NCBI GenBank assembly: GCA_043228905.1
Contig: JBHGNT010000017.1
Coordinates: 9,114,001 to 9,178,000 of the forward strand
DNA: 64,000 nt
Direction: 5' to 3'
DNA from: Azolla caroliniana
Lineage: Eukaryota; Polypodiophyta
Part shown: positions 23,820-35,545 of the stretch, one piece after another
Layout: every line of letters starts with the position of its first letter
Numbering within the stretch: the first letter of the stretch is position 1
Made by a program: the position numbers and the translations under genes
Notes under the pieces: model-generated
Database searches by the model: none
What the model was told of the DNA's origin: nothing
The model's input: only the letters and a program-made list of their open reading frames with translations

Positions 23820-25242
23820 CAGTCATAAATGTGTCATAGGTTTATGTCAAGATTGTGGTGTCCAAATGAATTGAGTAGTGAAATATTAATCTCTGTCAAG
23901 TTATTTAAGTCAGTTGACACCAATTTCGAAGGGAAGGTGTGTAAAAGAAAGGATCTAGTTAGGAAGTCGCTTAAACCAAGAGATTTGGCATCTCTATTTG
24001 TAGTATCTCTAGGAAAGTTCATTAAACACAACTTCATTTATTCATGACAAGCCCATCAGTTTAAGACTTGCATATCTGATTTTCCAAATGATGTAGTAGT
24101 CTCAGTAGTAGATTTCGCAGAGAATTATACTTTCAAGCAGCAGAATGAAATTCAATCTATGCATTGGTGTTCAACGCAGGTAACCATTTTTGTGCATATA
24201 ACATATTTTCGAGTTTCAGGCGATGTTAAAAGAGGAGTTCATTTTTTTATTTCTGATGATAAGAAGCATGATACCTTGTTCGTCCAACATTGTTTTAACT
24301 TACATTGGCAATGGTTATTTGCTAAACATTTGGAGCTTACTCAACATTGGTTCTAGTCTGATGGAGCTGCGTCACAATTTAAGGCTAGACATCCATTTTA
24401 TTTTGTGGGGAGGCATCCTGCTATAACAGGTTTGGAGATGAGATCGATTTTTTGGGGTCTTGCCATGGTAAAGGTGAACATGATGGTGCAGGTGTTGTTA
24501 TAAAGCAGGCACTTACCCATGAACAACTAAAGGCAAATGGTGTGCAGATGAATTGTGCAGCACATGTAGTTAAATTTTTAAGAGCTAATATTTCAACGAG
24601 TGCAACTGGTGTTTATTCCTCGCAGGTCCGAGATATCAAACGTGAATTTTGGGAAGTGAAGATAGATGAAGTAAATAGGAAGAAGACCTGTGAGTGCCAA
24701 GGAATTCCTGAATTGCGATCTCTCTATGCTATTCGCGGTTATTCTAGGTTGGATGGTCATTGTATTGCGGTTAGAGAATTACCTTGTTTTTGCTTCCATT
24801 GTGTGAAGGGAAATTGGAGGTATTGTTTAAACAAAGCATATATATTCAGAATTGGGAGTATCATAAATTGAACGATAAGGAAGTTGTTAATGGTGAAACA
24901 GAAAAGAATGTTGACTTCACATATCAAGGACGTGGAGATACTCTGAGTGATGTCTTAAATGTTGGGGATAATTTCGCTGTAAATGCAGAAGAAGGAAATT
25001 CAGAGGGTGTTGATTTCTATATATTGAAGTGCATGGTTAGTAAACAATGTGCAACACAAAATCTGTTAGATGCTTGGGGAAATGTTGTATCTACCGGGAC
25101 ATTCTACATCGAAGGTATTTTTTATGCAAGACTAGATGATTACGATAATGTGTATAGACAAGCTATTAGAAGACAAAGCAGTGGCGTACATGTACTCACA
25201 TTTGGTCAGGTGCATCAATGTCCCAATGTTGCAATACAATAG
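23820..25242 (+). pseudogene. T2: decayed DNA-transposon transposase (DDE-like)
   Basis: Frame pieces at 24159-24450, 24452-24871 and 24784-25242 show HWFXSDGAASQFKARHPFYF, then SCHGKGEHDGAGVVIKQALT, VGDNFAVNAEEGNSEGVDFY and TFYIEGIFYARLDDYD. The SDGAxxQFK and GKGxxDGAGxxxK pairing is the aspartate and C-terminal block of a widespread family of large plant and animal transposase-like proteins. The last segment looks like a BAH/SH3-type end. A stop at 24354 and frameshifts near 24450 and 24800 inactivate it. No terminal repeats were identified. Confidence 0.6.
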
Positions 25243-25690
25243 ATGCTCAGGTTTATACACATTTAGTGCTAATGTGTATGAATGTATTTACAACAGTATG
25301 CCATGGAATTTGTAGCTACAAGTAGCAATTACCAATTTTCTTGTAAAACAAACAAAGCACATGTATTGCAAATAAACAGTTTAATGGACCTATTTGGGAG
25401 TCTTTTTTTTATATACAATCTGCATTTTGTTCTTCTTTCTCAATAAAATCGTGTCTTTTTAATATACAGTCTTCTTTTTTATATAAAGTTTAATAATATC
25501 GTTTAGGGTTCTTCTTTCTAAGATACAGATTTACTCAAATGAACCATGTACAAGTTAAAATAGTTTGCATAATTTTAAGAAAAAGCACTATCATGAAATC
25601 AGCAATCCTGGACATACTCTTAAAATTACAAAGTAAATAAGTTACTCAAAACAAGCAATTTAATTCTTCATTGATTAATCTGTCATCAAA
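25243..25690. other. AT-rich spacer
   Basis: Long T-rich runs (25400-25450) and no supported frame. It may be the 3' flank of T2 and of the convergent minus-strand remnant. Confidence 0.4.
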
Positions 25691-26262
25691 TTACATATTT
25701 ATAACATCCCATTGGCAATGTCTTCAAATCGCCTATAAACATCTAAGCTCTTGCTGGTCAGTGGAACTTCTCTACATATATGATCTACATACCGAGCTCG
25801 GTATGGAGTCCACAACCATGTAACTACTTTGGTAGCTCAAAGTTTTCACCAAGTAGTGTTCAAGCATCTCATCGGGTAGAATGAGACAACATCTACGAAT
25901 GTTGAAGTAACGCCGGAAATGTTTTGTATCCAGAATCAACGTATTGTTGGCATTATAATCTAGCCAAGTGGCCCAAAAATAAAAAAGTCTTTTGAATGTT
26001 GCACCATCATTCGGCTCACAATTCTCTTATGTCCACTGACCCTAGAATGTTGTTGCCACTTCGGGAAGAATCTTTCTACACACTTCCACACATTTGCACG
26101 TGGTTTTTCACTCCAAATAAACAAATCAAAGTATTGCATAGCCCACTCCAGAAATTGATTTGCGTCCCTCCTTGGTGTCATATATCGCACACTCATTAAG
26201 ACTTTATCAAGCTCCAAGATCAAGGCTCTTTTTTCTACTTATAATGGTTTAGGTTTCCATTC
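25690..26262 (-). pseudogene. FCP1/SCP-like phosphatase remnant
   Basis: Frame 26223-25960 reads LILELDKVLMSVRY, then RRDANQFLEWAMQYFDLFIW and KPRANVWKCVERFF. This matches the FCP1-homology pattern of hydrophobic-LDLDxTL, then RP/RR-FLExxxxxFDVxxWT, then NVxxVxxFL. The nucleophile block appears as ELDKVL, so the catalytic DxDx(T/V) is not intact. Downstream the minus strand continues with YLVKTLSYQSSYMVVDSIP-like sequence after a stop. A captured host-gene fragment is plausible. Confidence 0.4.
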
Positions 26263-26694
26263 CTATAACTGAGCCTCTATTACACTAATTACTGGTAGCA
26301 CACGATCAATTTCAATAAACTCAGGTTCTGCCGGCACAATTGGTGTCCTTTTCCTCTTCAAACCCCTGGTCAACTGTGTTGCGCCTGGCTTCACATTCTG
26401 GTGCTCTTGTGTTGTCGACTTAGTCATTGGCTCGGTGCATGTAGATATTGATCTGGTCGATATCAGCCCACTGGTATCACATGTTGCATCTACCTGCAAA
26501 ATCAGATCATCTGTGCAACATGCTTGATCAACTTGCATGACTAGATCATTTGTGTCAGTTGCTACATCTACTTTCAAGATGTGGCCCTCTAAACACGCAA
26601 CAACGTCAACAGTTTCCACACTACCATCGGCCTTAGGAAAAATAGATTCAAACCCTTTAGACTCTGCAACATCAGAAAACACCAACATATTCAC
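26263..26694 (-). pseudogene. Unrecognised segment upstream of the FCP1-like remnant
   Basis: An open frame of 143 codons, MNMLVFSDVAESKGFESIFP onward, with threefold internal similarity (KVDVATDTNDLVMQ, DQACCTDDLILQVDATCDT). It may be the N-terminal region of the same gene. No family is recognised. Bases 26695-27139 hold nothing supported. Confidence 0.35.
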
Positions 26695-27139
26695 ACTCAG
26701 AAAGTAACTAATGGACTTACCCCACCCATCGATAGAAATTTCATAGTCGCTTCATTCGATCTGGCATCTCTTTTGGCGTATCCTGATAAAAGATAAGAGG
26801 ATGGACCCAACAGTCTCACAAAACAACATAATGAACATGAAATATTTTCCATCATAGAACAACATGAACATAATTATCTTGGAGAAACATCATAATGTGG
26901 ATCAAGCAACAACTAATCTAAGGTTTTACTTGTCCAAATAGATCATAGTAAAACTTCATAAAACCCTAGGAAAATCGCTAACAATCATATCCCACTAATA
27001 AGTATTTCGCTCCAATTCAAGAGCCCCTTAACCGAGAACTCGGTCTTGTCCCCTATCATGGCCCCTTCTTCAGCCTTTTTCTTGCCGGTTGCCCATTTAG
27101 CCTTGCTTCTTTGACCCATTGCGCAAGTGTGTCCTCCTC

Positions 27140-27508
27140 CTACCACCTTTCCATCACCTCAGCAGCGGCTTGCACGTCAACTGCATCTTGCGCTAGCTTT
27201 TCCAATACAATGGGATCTGTTTGGACATTATCAGTAGTTGGGCTCAGTGGGGTGGAATCAAGGTTTTGCGATTTGAAGAAATGTTGTATCAAGTGTTCAA
27301 AAAGACTATTGTTGTGAACCTCAGATTTACATGTTGTTTCCAATATTTCATGGCTCTTCACATCATTGCATAATTCAGTACCATCTTCCAAAGGAATAGG
27401 GTGGAGCTGATTTGAAGGAGATGTGAAAGTAGGACTCTTACTTTCAGCCACGTTGGCAACTATCTCCTCATCGGTTGCAGCATCATCAGCTCCAGACACC
27501 TCATGCAA
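27140..27508 (-). pseudogene. Unrecognised open frame beside the palindrome array
   Basis: A 122-codon frame, MHEVSGADDAATDEEIVANV to AAAEVMERW, acidic and without visible motifs. It is in the same orientation as 25690-26694 and could be an upstream exon of that remnant. It ends 30 bases before the array. Confidence 0.3.
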
Positions 27509-27539
27509 CCTCCTTAATTCACAAGATTCTACAACAACA

Positions 27540-28245
27540 TGGTCGCTAATTAGCTACATCTTAGTTAACTAGCTATTCTTCTAGACTATGACAGTAACTA
27601 ATTAGCTACCACTGAGCTAATTAGCTACTTATCTTAGGTATGGCACTAGCAATTAGCTACTCTTTGTCAATATGGTAGCAACTAATTAGCTACTCTACTA
27701 AAGTATGGTAGAAGCTAATTAGCTACTCAATTAAAGTATGGTACTAGCTAATTAGCCATTATAACTAAAGTATGGTAGTAGCTAATTAGCTAAGTGGTAG
27801 CTAATTAGCTATTGTACTAAACTGTAAAAGAATAATATATGTGCAGAAGCGTATGCAAAACACAGAGTGCACAGTTCAGAAAATGAGAGTTCGGTAAAAC
27901 ACAGAAAACACAGAGATGGAGAGGGAGAGACAAAGAGAGAGAGCAAACAACTCAATTCAATTTCAAAATAATAACACTTTGTACATATTTCGTGCTCAAT
28001 GAGCACTTCTTATACACGCCCTTAAATCGGGCTGACACAAGTACTGACAGTACTTGAGTGCTCATAAATGAGCCTACTACACTTACTCCCAAAACTATTC
28101 CTTACAAGGAATATCATTCTTACGGCCTCTCGGTGTCCGCACCGTTACAGCCATGTTGTGCGTAACTGTTTTACGCACCCGATTAAACACCGAATGTTGA
28201 GCTTGTCTCTCAACATAAACTATGGTAGTAGCTAATTAGCTAATT
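27540..28245. repeat. TAGCTAATTAGCTA palindrome array, copy 1
   Basis: About ten copies of AGCTAATTAGCT or one-base variants, spaced by roughly 15-30 bases of AAGTATGGTA-type sequence, lie at 27540-27817 and resume at 28221-28245. The core is a perfect palindrome, so orientation cannot be given. The array is split by the solo LTR at 27823-28215. Related arrays are at about 46415-46455 and 49597-50115. Confidence 0.8.
27823..28215 (-). repeat. Solo LTR with TAAAC target duplication
   Basis: In element orientation it starts TGTTGAGAGACAAGC and ends TTTTACA, and it resembles the K0/K1 LTRs. TAAAC is found at 27818-27822 and again at 28216-28220. Removing the LTR and one copy restores uninterrupted array sequence, as expected for LTR-LTR recombination after insertion. 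Confidence 0.85.
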
Positions 28246-28509
28246 AGCAAATGAAACGGACAACTTGTTGTTGACCGGGATCTCTTGATGTATTTTCTGG
28301 TGCAGTCTTATGCAGTCGTCGTATAGGTCCAGTCGTACATGCTTGAGCTTGACCTTGCCTTTCACTCTAGGCCCTTTATATATTGACATCCAGTCTACAT
28401 CACTAATCAATCTATCTGTTAGAATAGCAGGGTCAATATCCTCGAGCGACAATCCATATATGTTGTGAAAGTCCTCCTTTGTCTCGCAAAATTTTGCGAA
28501 GTTGAGCAC
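28240..28509 (-). pseudogene. Unrecognised open frame on the other side of the array
   Basis: An 89-codon frame, MLNFAKFCETKEDFHNIYGL to VNNKLSVSFAN, stops where it enters the palindrome repeat. No motif is recognised; it could be an exon of a gene that the array interrupts. Confidence 0.3.
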
Positions 28510-29165
28510 TCTAGGATAGGGAGGAACGAGCCACCTGAAATAGAAAATTGATAATCAGAATTGGTGCAAAAATAGAAATTTGAATGTGAATTTGGTGCAA
28601 AAACACTTTGAGACAATAATCTGAAATTTTTAATCTATCCTTTTCAACATGTATCAGCAATCAACCACTTAAAAAATCAAAATTTGTCATGAGAATTGGT
28701 GCAAAATTACAACACATTGCGACAGTAATAAAAAATTTGTAACTAGAAATTGGTAATCTGAAATTTGTAATCAGAAACCCTAAATCAAAAACCCTAATCA
28801 TCACTAAAGGCAAAAATCAACCATACTACGAAATTTTGTCAATCAGAAACACACCTGTTGCTACATCCCGATCTTCGAGACATCCTTGTTTGGGACTCTA
28901 GTGACTTAGCCCTATTCGATTCTAGGGAAAGATGAACAGGCACCAAAGTTACAGACAGTTATCAAAAAGGAAAAAAAACAGTTTTTTTAATATGTAACTC
29001 ATACATCCTTGGTCGTGTGTTGTAGCTCGGAAGGTGCAATTTCGATCTCTGAGTTTTTTTGCTGCTGCTGCTGCTGCTCAAAGTACTCCATCTGTTTGGA
29101 GTTCGAACTCGAACTCAGGATTATCAGGAATTTGATGACATTCAAGTCGACCTTAGATGATGGGA
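28510..29165. other. AT-rich spacer with a short (CTG)n tract
   Basis: Repetitive AAATTTGTAATCAGAAA-like words lie at 28540-28850 and (CTG)6 at about 29051-29069. No gene is supported. Confidence 0.4.
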
Positions 29166-29170
29166 CTATT

Positions 29171-29603
29171 TGTTAGATATAATCAATGATCAACCCCAAG
29201 TTGTAAATCTATCCCCATATGTGCTCTTAGAGTGCACATTTTGTGATAGCACCCCAAATGAGGAGCGGCTAGTGTGCAACTCGACCATATGGGTCGATAA
29301 GGTGTTAATCTAGGAAACCATAGATGTGTAGGACACAATGTATTTAGGAAAGAGAGAAATAGGTAATAGGATTGGCTAATCAAGTCAACTAGAATATTTT
29401 GTGGGCAAGTTACGATGTACTTAGTCTTGAAGTATGCGTCATTGACTTCAAGATTTGTACTATCTTGCACTAGCTTGTACCTAGGGAGTTGGTCATATTA
29501 AATGACAAGTCAGTTGACAAAAAAGGAATATCTCCACTACTATCAACTGACTTCTACATTTAATGTTATACTTAGACCAAACATAGAAAGCAATCCACTT
29601 TCT
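29171..29603 (+). repeat. C1 5' LTR, 3' end deleted
   Basis: It matches 45631-46063 base for base except for about nine differences, then stops at CAATCCACTTTCT. The last 206 bases of the LTR, the primer site and the N-terminal part of gag are missing. Confidence 0.9.
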
Positions 29604-29639
29604 GACAGCATTGAACACTAAGGTTCAACCCACTCCTTT

Positions 29640-30252
29640 AAATTTTGATGAACTAAGTGTGATGCTGCTTGAAGAGGAGCTTTAGCTAAAGACAAGAGAA
29701 GGACGGGAAGATTCGGCATTTGTCTCTAGGACTAAGGGTAAAGGGGCATCCAATTCAAACAATGCGAATAGGATACCAAAGAAGAAGTTCAATGGCTCGT
29801 GTTTCTATTGTGACAAGAAGGGTCACACAATCAAGGATTGTCAGAAGAAGATGGCGGATGAGAAGAATGGTTCTAGTAAGACCTCTTGGAGAGAGCCTGA
29901 GTCCACCAACAACATCGTAGATGAGCTTGAGTTATGGGTAGCAACTGAAGAAGTGTGTTCTTCAACTGACACCCAAGTTGTCGATGACTCTTGGATTCTC
30001 GATAGTGGAGTGTCCCGACATATGACCAGTAATCGTGACTGGTATAACTCTTGGACACATCTACAAGAGCCCATCAATGTTGTGGTTGGAAACAATGCTC
30101 GATGTCCAGCCAAAGGAACCGGAACCGTCTCCCTCAAAGCAACGACCGGCAGGACAAAGCATCTCTCTCAAGTGTTGTACGTGCCAAATCTCAAGAAGAA
30201 TCTATTGTCCATTTCTGCACTGACCGACAAGGGTCTTGATGTTCGATTTTGA
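29640..30252 (+). pseudogene. C1 gag end and protease
   Basis: The frame shows the zinc knuckle CFYCDKKGHTIKDC near 29790-29835 and then the protease WILDSGVSRHMTSNRDW near 29990-30045, followed by LYVPNLKKNLLSISALTDKG. DSGV replaces the frequent DSGA. The frame stops at the start of the inverted repeat. A TAG near 29687 breaks the upstream gag. Confidence 0.8.
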
Positions 30253-30774
30253 CTCTCTTTTGGAATAACTGATCTTTGATGCTTGCCCATCATACAAGCA
30301 TCACAAACATGACTTAAGTCAGATAGGGTTGGCAACCCAACTACCATATTCGACTTCTTCATCTCCTTCAACACAGCAACATTGAGATGCCCGAATCTCT
30401 CATGCCATTGCTTTGTGCTAGTACTTGTGTTGTGGTTAGTAGAAAGGGTAGGTGTGCTCAGCTCATAGAGATTGTTGCGCGTTACCCCTCATAGAAATAA
30501 CAGATTCTGCTGGCAAAGTTGTAGGAATAGGGATAAGGCGCAACAATCTCTATGAGTTGAGCGCACTTACCCTTTCTACTGACCACAACACAAGTACTAA
30601 CACAAAGCAATGGCATGAGAGATTCCGGCATCTCAATGTTGTTGTGTTGAAGGAGATGAAGAAGTCGAATATGGTAGTTGGGTTGCCAACCCTATCTGAC
30701 TTAAGTCAAGTTTGTGATGCTTGTATGATGGGCAAGCATCAAAGATCAGTTATTCCAAAAGAGAGTCAAAATCG
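30244..30774. repeat. 237-bp inverted duplication inside C1
   Basis: 30244-30480 is the reverse complement of 30538-30774 with only scattered mismatches, around a 57-base spacer. The right arm is the sense GAG-pre-integrase region (KQWHERFRHLNVVVLKEM, CDACMMGKHQRS); the left arm is an antisense copy. Transcription across it would give a long hairpin RNA. Confidence 0.85.
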
Positions 30775-31088
30775 GACAAAGACTCCTCTACAGTTAATAC
30801 AGATCAACCTCTCTGGAAAAATGGTGACTCCTGTAATGGGTGGATCTCTCTACTATATGCTGCTAGTCAACAACTTCAGTAGAAAGATGTGGGTTTACTT
30901 CCTTCGGGAGAAGGCTGAAGCTTTTAAAATCTTCAAAAGATGGCATAATTTTGTTGAGCGAGAGTCCGGAAAGTTAGTGAAGAAGTTATGCTCTGATCGA
31001 GGTGGATAATTCCTATCAATAGAATTCTGTGAGTATTGCAAAGAGCATGGAATTAAGCGCCAACTTACAACTGCCTACAGCCCACAAC
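30452..31088 (+). pseudogene. C1 pre-integrase and integrase, first part
   Basis: The frame covers LYELSALTLSTDHNTSTNTK, the zinc block CDACMMGKHQRSVIPK, and the integrase core MGGSLYYMLLVNNFSRKMWV to CSDRGG, where TAA at 31007-31009 breaks it. Past the stop, TTAYSPQQN is reached at 31088 and E2 begins. The sequence resumes at 43419 with GVVERQNRTVVEMA, which completes the integrase glutamate motif. Confidence 0.8.
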
Positions 31089-31093
31089 AAAAT

Positions 31094-31864
31094 TGTTGGG
31101 AGACAGGTCCCTCCGGATGGGAAGGGAGAAGAACAGTGCTGATAAGCAAACTCGGACGAGGCCGATAGGCCGAGGCCGGAACCGGATGAGGAGTACCCGG
31201 CTATGGAGAGCCGGATGGTGCAGACCCAGTGAGAATTGGATGAGGAGTACCCGGCTATGGAGAGCCGGATGATGCAAACCCGGTGAGAACCGGATGAGGA
31301 ATACCCGGCTACGGAGAGCTAGATGGTGCAGACCCGGTGAGAACCGGATGAGGAGTACCCGGCTACGGAGAGCCGGATGGTGCAGACCCGGTGAGAAGCG
31401 CTCTCCGGATGAAGAGACATATTCGTAAATATGTTTCTGAGAGTCCATCGTGGCTATATTTTGTAAATAGCCGAAAAGTCATATTAGTATAAATATGACT
31501 TAGGGCAAACTTTTATATGTGTGTGTTGTTATTCTTGTCTGGGTGAGATCAAAGCGTGTAACTATGTACAGAGAGAAAGAGAGAGAGGAAGAGGTCGTTG
31601 CCTCTGTTGTAACCGCCGCCTGTGGAGAAGATAGAAAGCTCGAGGTCGTTGCCTCGGTGCTTTACTGTTGTACACTGTAACATAGTGATAGTTTGCAGCT
31701 TGTGGGTTGTCGTGGTTTTTTTTCCTAGTTTGGGTTTTTTTCCACGTAAACATCCTGTGTACTCTTCTCTTCACTGTGTCGTGCATTTTTACCTATTTTC
31801 TGTGTATGATTCTAAGCTCGGTTGTGGCCGAGCGTTGCGTATACAGAGCGTGTAGTTCCCGTCA
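31094..31864 (+). repeat. E2 5' LTR with four 54-bp tandem units
   Basis: It starts TGTTGGGAGACAGG and ends TTCCCGTCA. Bases 31182-31397 are four copies of a 54-base unit (CCGGATGAGGAGTACCCGGC at its start). Length is 771 versus 568 in the 3' LTR, mostly because of these units. Confidence 0.9.
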
Positions 31865-31866
31865 AG

Positions 31867-31878
31867 TGGTATCAGAGC
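31867..31878 (+). promoter_or_regulatory. E2 primer-binding site
   Basis: TGGTATCAGAGC, two bases after the LTR, complementary to the 3' end of initiator tRNA-Met. Confidence 0.95.
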
Positions 31879-31893
31879 GAAACGACACAGAAA

Positions 31894-32682
31894 ATGGACG
31901 AATTGTTGGGCGGCATGTTCAAGCTCACCGGTTCCAACTATTCAGTGTGGAAGTCGAAGATGAGGGATATGCTCGTGGTTAAAGATCTTTGGTTGCCGGT
32001 TCAGTTTGGGGACAAGAGACCGGACAAAATCGATGCCACGATATGGGAGGTGATGCACATGAAGACAACGGCGTACATACGGTGCTTCATCGACATGAGC
32101 CTATACAACAACTTCAATGAAGAGAGCAAGGCTCATGAGCTCTAGGAGAAGATCGGCATTATGTTTCAAAACAAAAATGCTGTTAATCAGGTTTCGGTAT
32201 TCCAGAAGCTAGTAAGACTTTGGTACCAAGATGGTTCCAGCATGGCGGAACACATGAATGCCTTCCAGGGGCTGATCCACCAGGCAACATCATTGGAGGT
32301 ACCTCTCGCCGATGAGGTACTAGCACTACTCCTGCTCGGTTCCCTCCCATATAGCTGGGAGACGTTGGTTGTCACCTTGGGCAACGCCGGGCCGGAAGGG
32401 AAACGGCTATCCCTAGCAAGAGTAAAGTCGAGCTTGCTAGATGAGGAGGCGAGCTCCGACTCCAAAGTGCTCCTTACCGAATCGGAACGCGGAAGACATA
32501 GAAACCGTAGTCCCCAAAACCGGGAGAAGTTGGGGACACGGTCAAAGTCAAGGGGGAGGCCTACTTGCTTCTATTGCGGCAAGCCGGGACACTTCCAAAA
32601 GAACTGTCGGCATTTCCGAAAAGACGAGGAAACCGACGGTACCGATTCGAAGCGGACCCCGGACCGGAACGGTAAAGACTAG
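31894..32682 (+). pseudogene. E2 gag
   Basis: It begins MDELLGGMFKLTGSNYSVWK at the ATG 16 bases after the primer site. A TAG at 32143-32145 splits it; the second part runs to 32682 and contains the zinc knuckle CFYCGKPGHFQKNC. It is the particle protein of the element. Confidence 0.85.
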
Positions 32683-32780
32683 AGGGGGCCGGACCGGAAG
32701 GGAACGACGGCAATCGCGGCAAGTGAAGAAGAGTTGATGCTCATCACCGGGAGAGTGAGATAAACCTTGCTGGCGATGAG

Positions 32781-34083
32781 ATGACCTGGGTGGTAGACTC
32801 CGGAGCGTCATTCCACCTTACCCCGAACCAGAAATGCTTCTCATTCTACTCAGCCAGTGATCACGATTGTGTCCGGATGGGGAATGAAGGTACATGCCGA
32901 ATTGTCGGCATAGGAGACGTGTGGCTGACAACACCAACCGGATGCAAGTTGCTACTGAAGGATGTCTGACACGTTCCGGAGGTTCGTCTGAACCTGATAT
33001 CAACCGGTCGGCTAGATGATGAAGGCTACACGGGTAGCATCCGGAACGGTGTCATGAAGTTCAGTAAAGGGAGCCTGATTGTGGCTCGGGCCCGGAAGGT
33101 CAACACACTGTACCTGATGAATGCCCGGTTATGTCCGGAAGAAGTGAACGTGGCATCTGACACTGCCGGTGAGCAGTGGCACAAGAGGCTGTCATATGAG
33201 CGAGAAGGGGATGAAAAGGCTTGCAGACGACAACCTCATTCCAGTGAAGAACGTGCACTTGGAGAAGTGCACTGATTGTCTGGCCGGTAAGCAAAACCGG
33301 ACATCCTTCCGACCAAGGCCACCGATGAGACGTAATGCACCACTGGAGTTGGTGCATACGGATGTGTGTCAAGTAGACACGAAGTCACATACCAGAGCGC
33401 AGTACTTCGTGACGTTCATAGATGACCACAGCCGGAAGCTGTGGGCCACACCGTTGAAGACGAAGGATAAGGTGCTATCCGTCTTCAAAGAGCTCCACGC
33501 GAGAGTGGAAAGAGAAACCGGTCGGAAGCTGAAGGCAGTTCGAGCAGATAACGGAGGAGAATACCGGGGGTAGTTCGAGGAGTACTGCCGCTCGAAGGGA
33601 ATCCGGCTCGAATTTACCGTGCCGAAGAAACCAGAACTAAACGGGCTGGCTGAAAGGATGAAACGGACCATAATGGAGAGGGTCCGGAGTATGTTGGTGC
33701 ATGCAAAACTACCCAAGAAGTTTTGGGCTGAGGCACTGTCAACGGCGACATATGTGATAAACAGATCACCCTCAGTACCCTTGGACGGAGACACGCCACA
33801 AAGAGTTTGGACAGGTAAGGAAGTGTCCTACCGGCATCTGAAGGTATTCGGGTGTCTCGCGTACGTGCGTGTAGCTAAGGACCGGAGAGGAAAGTTAGAT
33901 CCAAAGACCCGGCCATGCATATTCCTCGGTTACGGTGACAATGAGTTCGGCTACCGAGTGTGGGACCTGGTCGACAAGAAGGTATTCCGGAGTCGAGATA
34001 TTATCTTCATGGAGGACAAGAAGCTCGCCGACTGGGAGTCGGAGAAGAAGATAATGAACTCCGAGTCGACCGGTAAGGATTGA
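32781..34083 (+). pseudogene. E2 protease, pre-integrase and integrase
   Basis: Protease WVVDSGASFHLTPNQ near 32790, then WHKRL and CTDCLAGKQNRTSF (pre-integrase zinc), core YFVTFIDDHSRKLW, VRADNGGEYRG and NGLAERMKRTIMERV. The stop at 33571-33573 (TAG where CAG is expected) and others are C-to-T or G-to-A type changes. The end carries CIFLGYGDNEFGYRVWD. Confidence 0.85.
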
Positions 34084-34404
34084 CTCTACGATGACTAGAC
34101 CCAACCGGCAAGAGACCGGTTAGCACTCGAGGGACCAGCCGGTTACGGTGAGGATATTGAACAGGCTGAAGAAGAAGTAGAGGAAGCTGAACCCAGAACC
34201 GGCCAAGGCCCCGAATCGGATTCGGATGAAGAGAAAATGGAGGAGCCGGTTACCTAAGCCCGAAGACGGAAATATCCTCTCAGAGAGAGAAGGGCACCCC
34301 GGAGATTTCCGGATGCAGAGCATGTTCTGCTAACCGATGAGGGGGAGCCGAAAAGCTTCGAAGAAGCGAAGGATGACACCCACAGCCGCAAATGGTTAAG
34401 TGCC

Positions 34405-35545
34405 ATGCAGGATGAGATGGATTCCCTACATGAGAACCATACGTACGAATTGGTGGAGTTGCCGAAAGGAAAGCGGGCACTCCGAAACAAGTGGGTGTAC
34501 AAGTTGAAACCGGGAGATGCCGGCAACCCCCCGAGATACAAAGCCAGGATCGTGGTGAAGGGGTTCCAACAGAAAAAGGGTGTGGATTTTGACGAGATAT
34601 TTGCCCCGGTAGTAAAGATGACCTCCATCTGGACGGTGCTGAGTATAGCGGCAAGCATGGACCTCGAGGTAGAATAGCTGGACGTGAAGACGACATTCCC
34701 TCACGGCGACCTCGAAGAGGAGATCTACATGCAACAACCAGAGGGATTTGTGGAGAAAGGGAAGGAGCACCTGGTATGCCAGATGAAGAAGAGCCTATAC
34801 GGACTAAAGCAAGCTCCCCGACAATGGTACCGGAAGTTCGATTCCTTCATGACCGATCAAGGGTACCACAAGACGCAGGCCGATCACTGCGTGTTTGTGA
34901 AGAAGTTCGAAGGAGGCGACTTCTTGATACTCCTCCTGTACGTGGATGACATGTTGATCGTCGGACGTGACCAAGTCAAAATACGGATGCTAAAGAAGGC
35001 TCTCAACCGGACCTTCTCAATGAAAGACTTGGGTCCGGCAAGACAGATGTTCGGGATGCATATCATTCGGGACCAGTCAAAGAAGCAATTATGGCTGTCA
35101 CAAGAGAAGTACGTGACAAAGGTGCTTCACCGGTTCAACATGTCAGAAGCGAAACCGGTCGGATCGACACATCCAGCAAACTGCAAGCTATCCGGTAAGC
35201 AGAGCCCGAAGACGAAAGCAGAGAGGGCGGATATGATGAAGATTCCATAAGCCTCTGCCGTCGGGAGCTTGATGTACGCAATGGTGTGTACCCAACCAGA
35301 TATAGGATACGTAGTCGGAGTGGTGAGCCGGTTCATGAGCAATCCCGGCAAGGAGCACTGGAACACGGTCAAATGGATACTCCGGTATTTGAAGGGCACT
35401 TCAAACATGTGTCTCCGATTCGGCTCCGGGAAACCTCAACTTGACAGTTTTACCGATTCGGACATGTCGGCTGATGTGGATTCCAGCTGGCCTACATCCA
35501 GGTATGTAATGAGATATGCAGGGGGAGCTGTTTCGTGGCAGTCGA
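34405..35545 (+). pseudogene. E2 reverse transcriptase and start of RNase H
   Basis: RT blocks: [63 protein letters not shown] and active site LLYVDDMLIVG near 34940. RNase H starts YAMVCTQPDIGYVVGVVSRF and reaches DSDMSADVDSS before E3 cuts it at 35546. There are stops at about 34674 and 35249. Confidence 0.85.

Noticed and set aside
27540-28245. CRISPR-like array
   Set aside because: Repeat units are short palindromes with variable, non-unique spacers in plant DNA; no cas genes.
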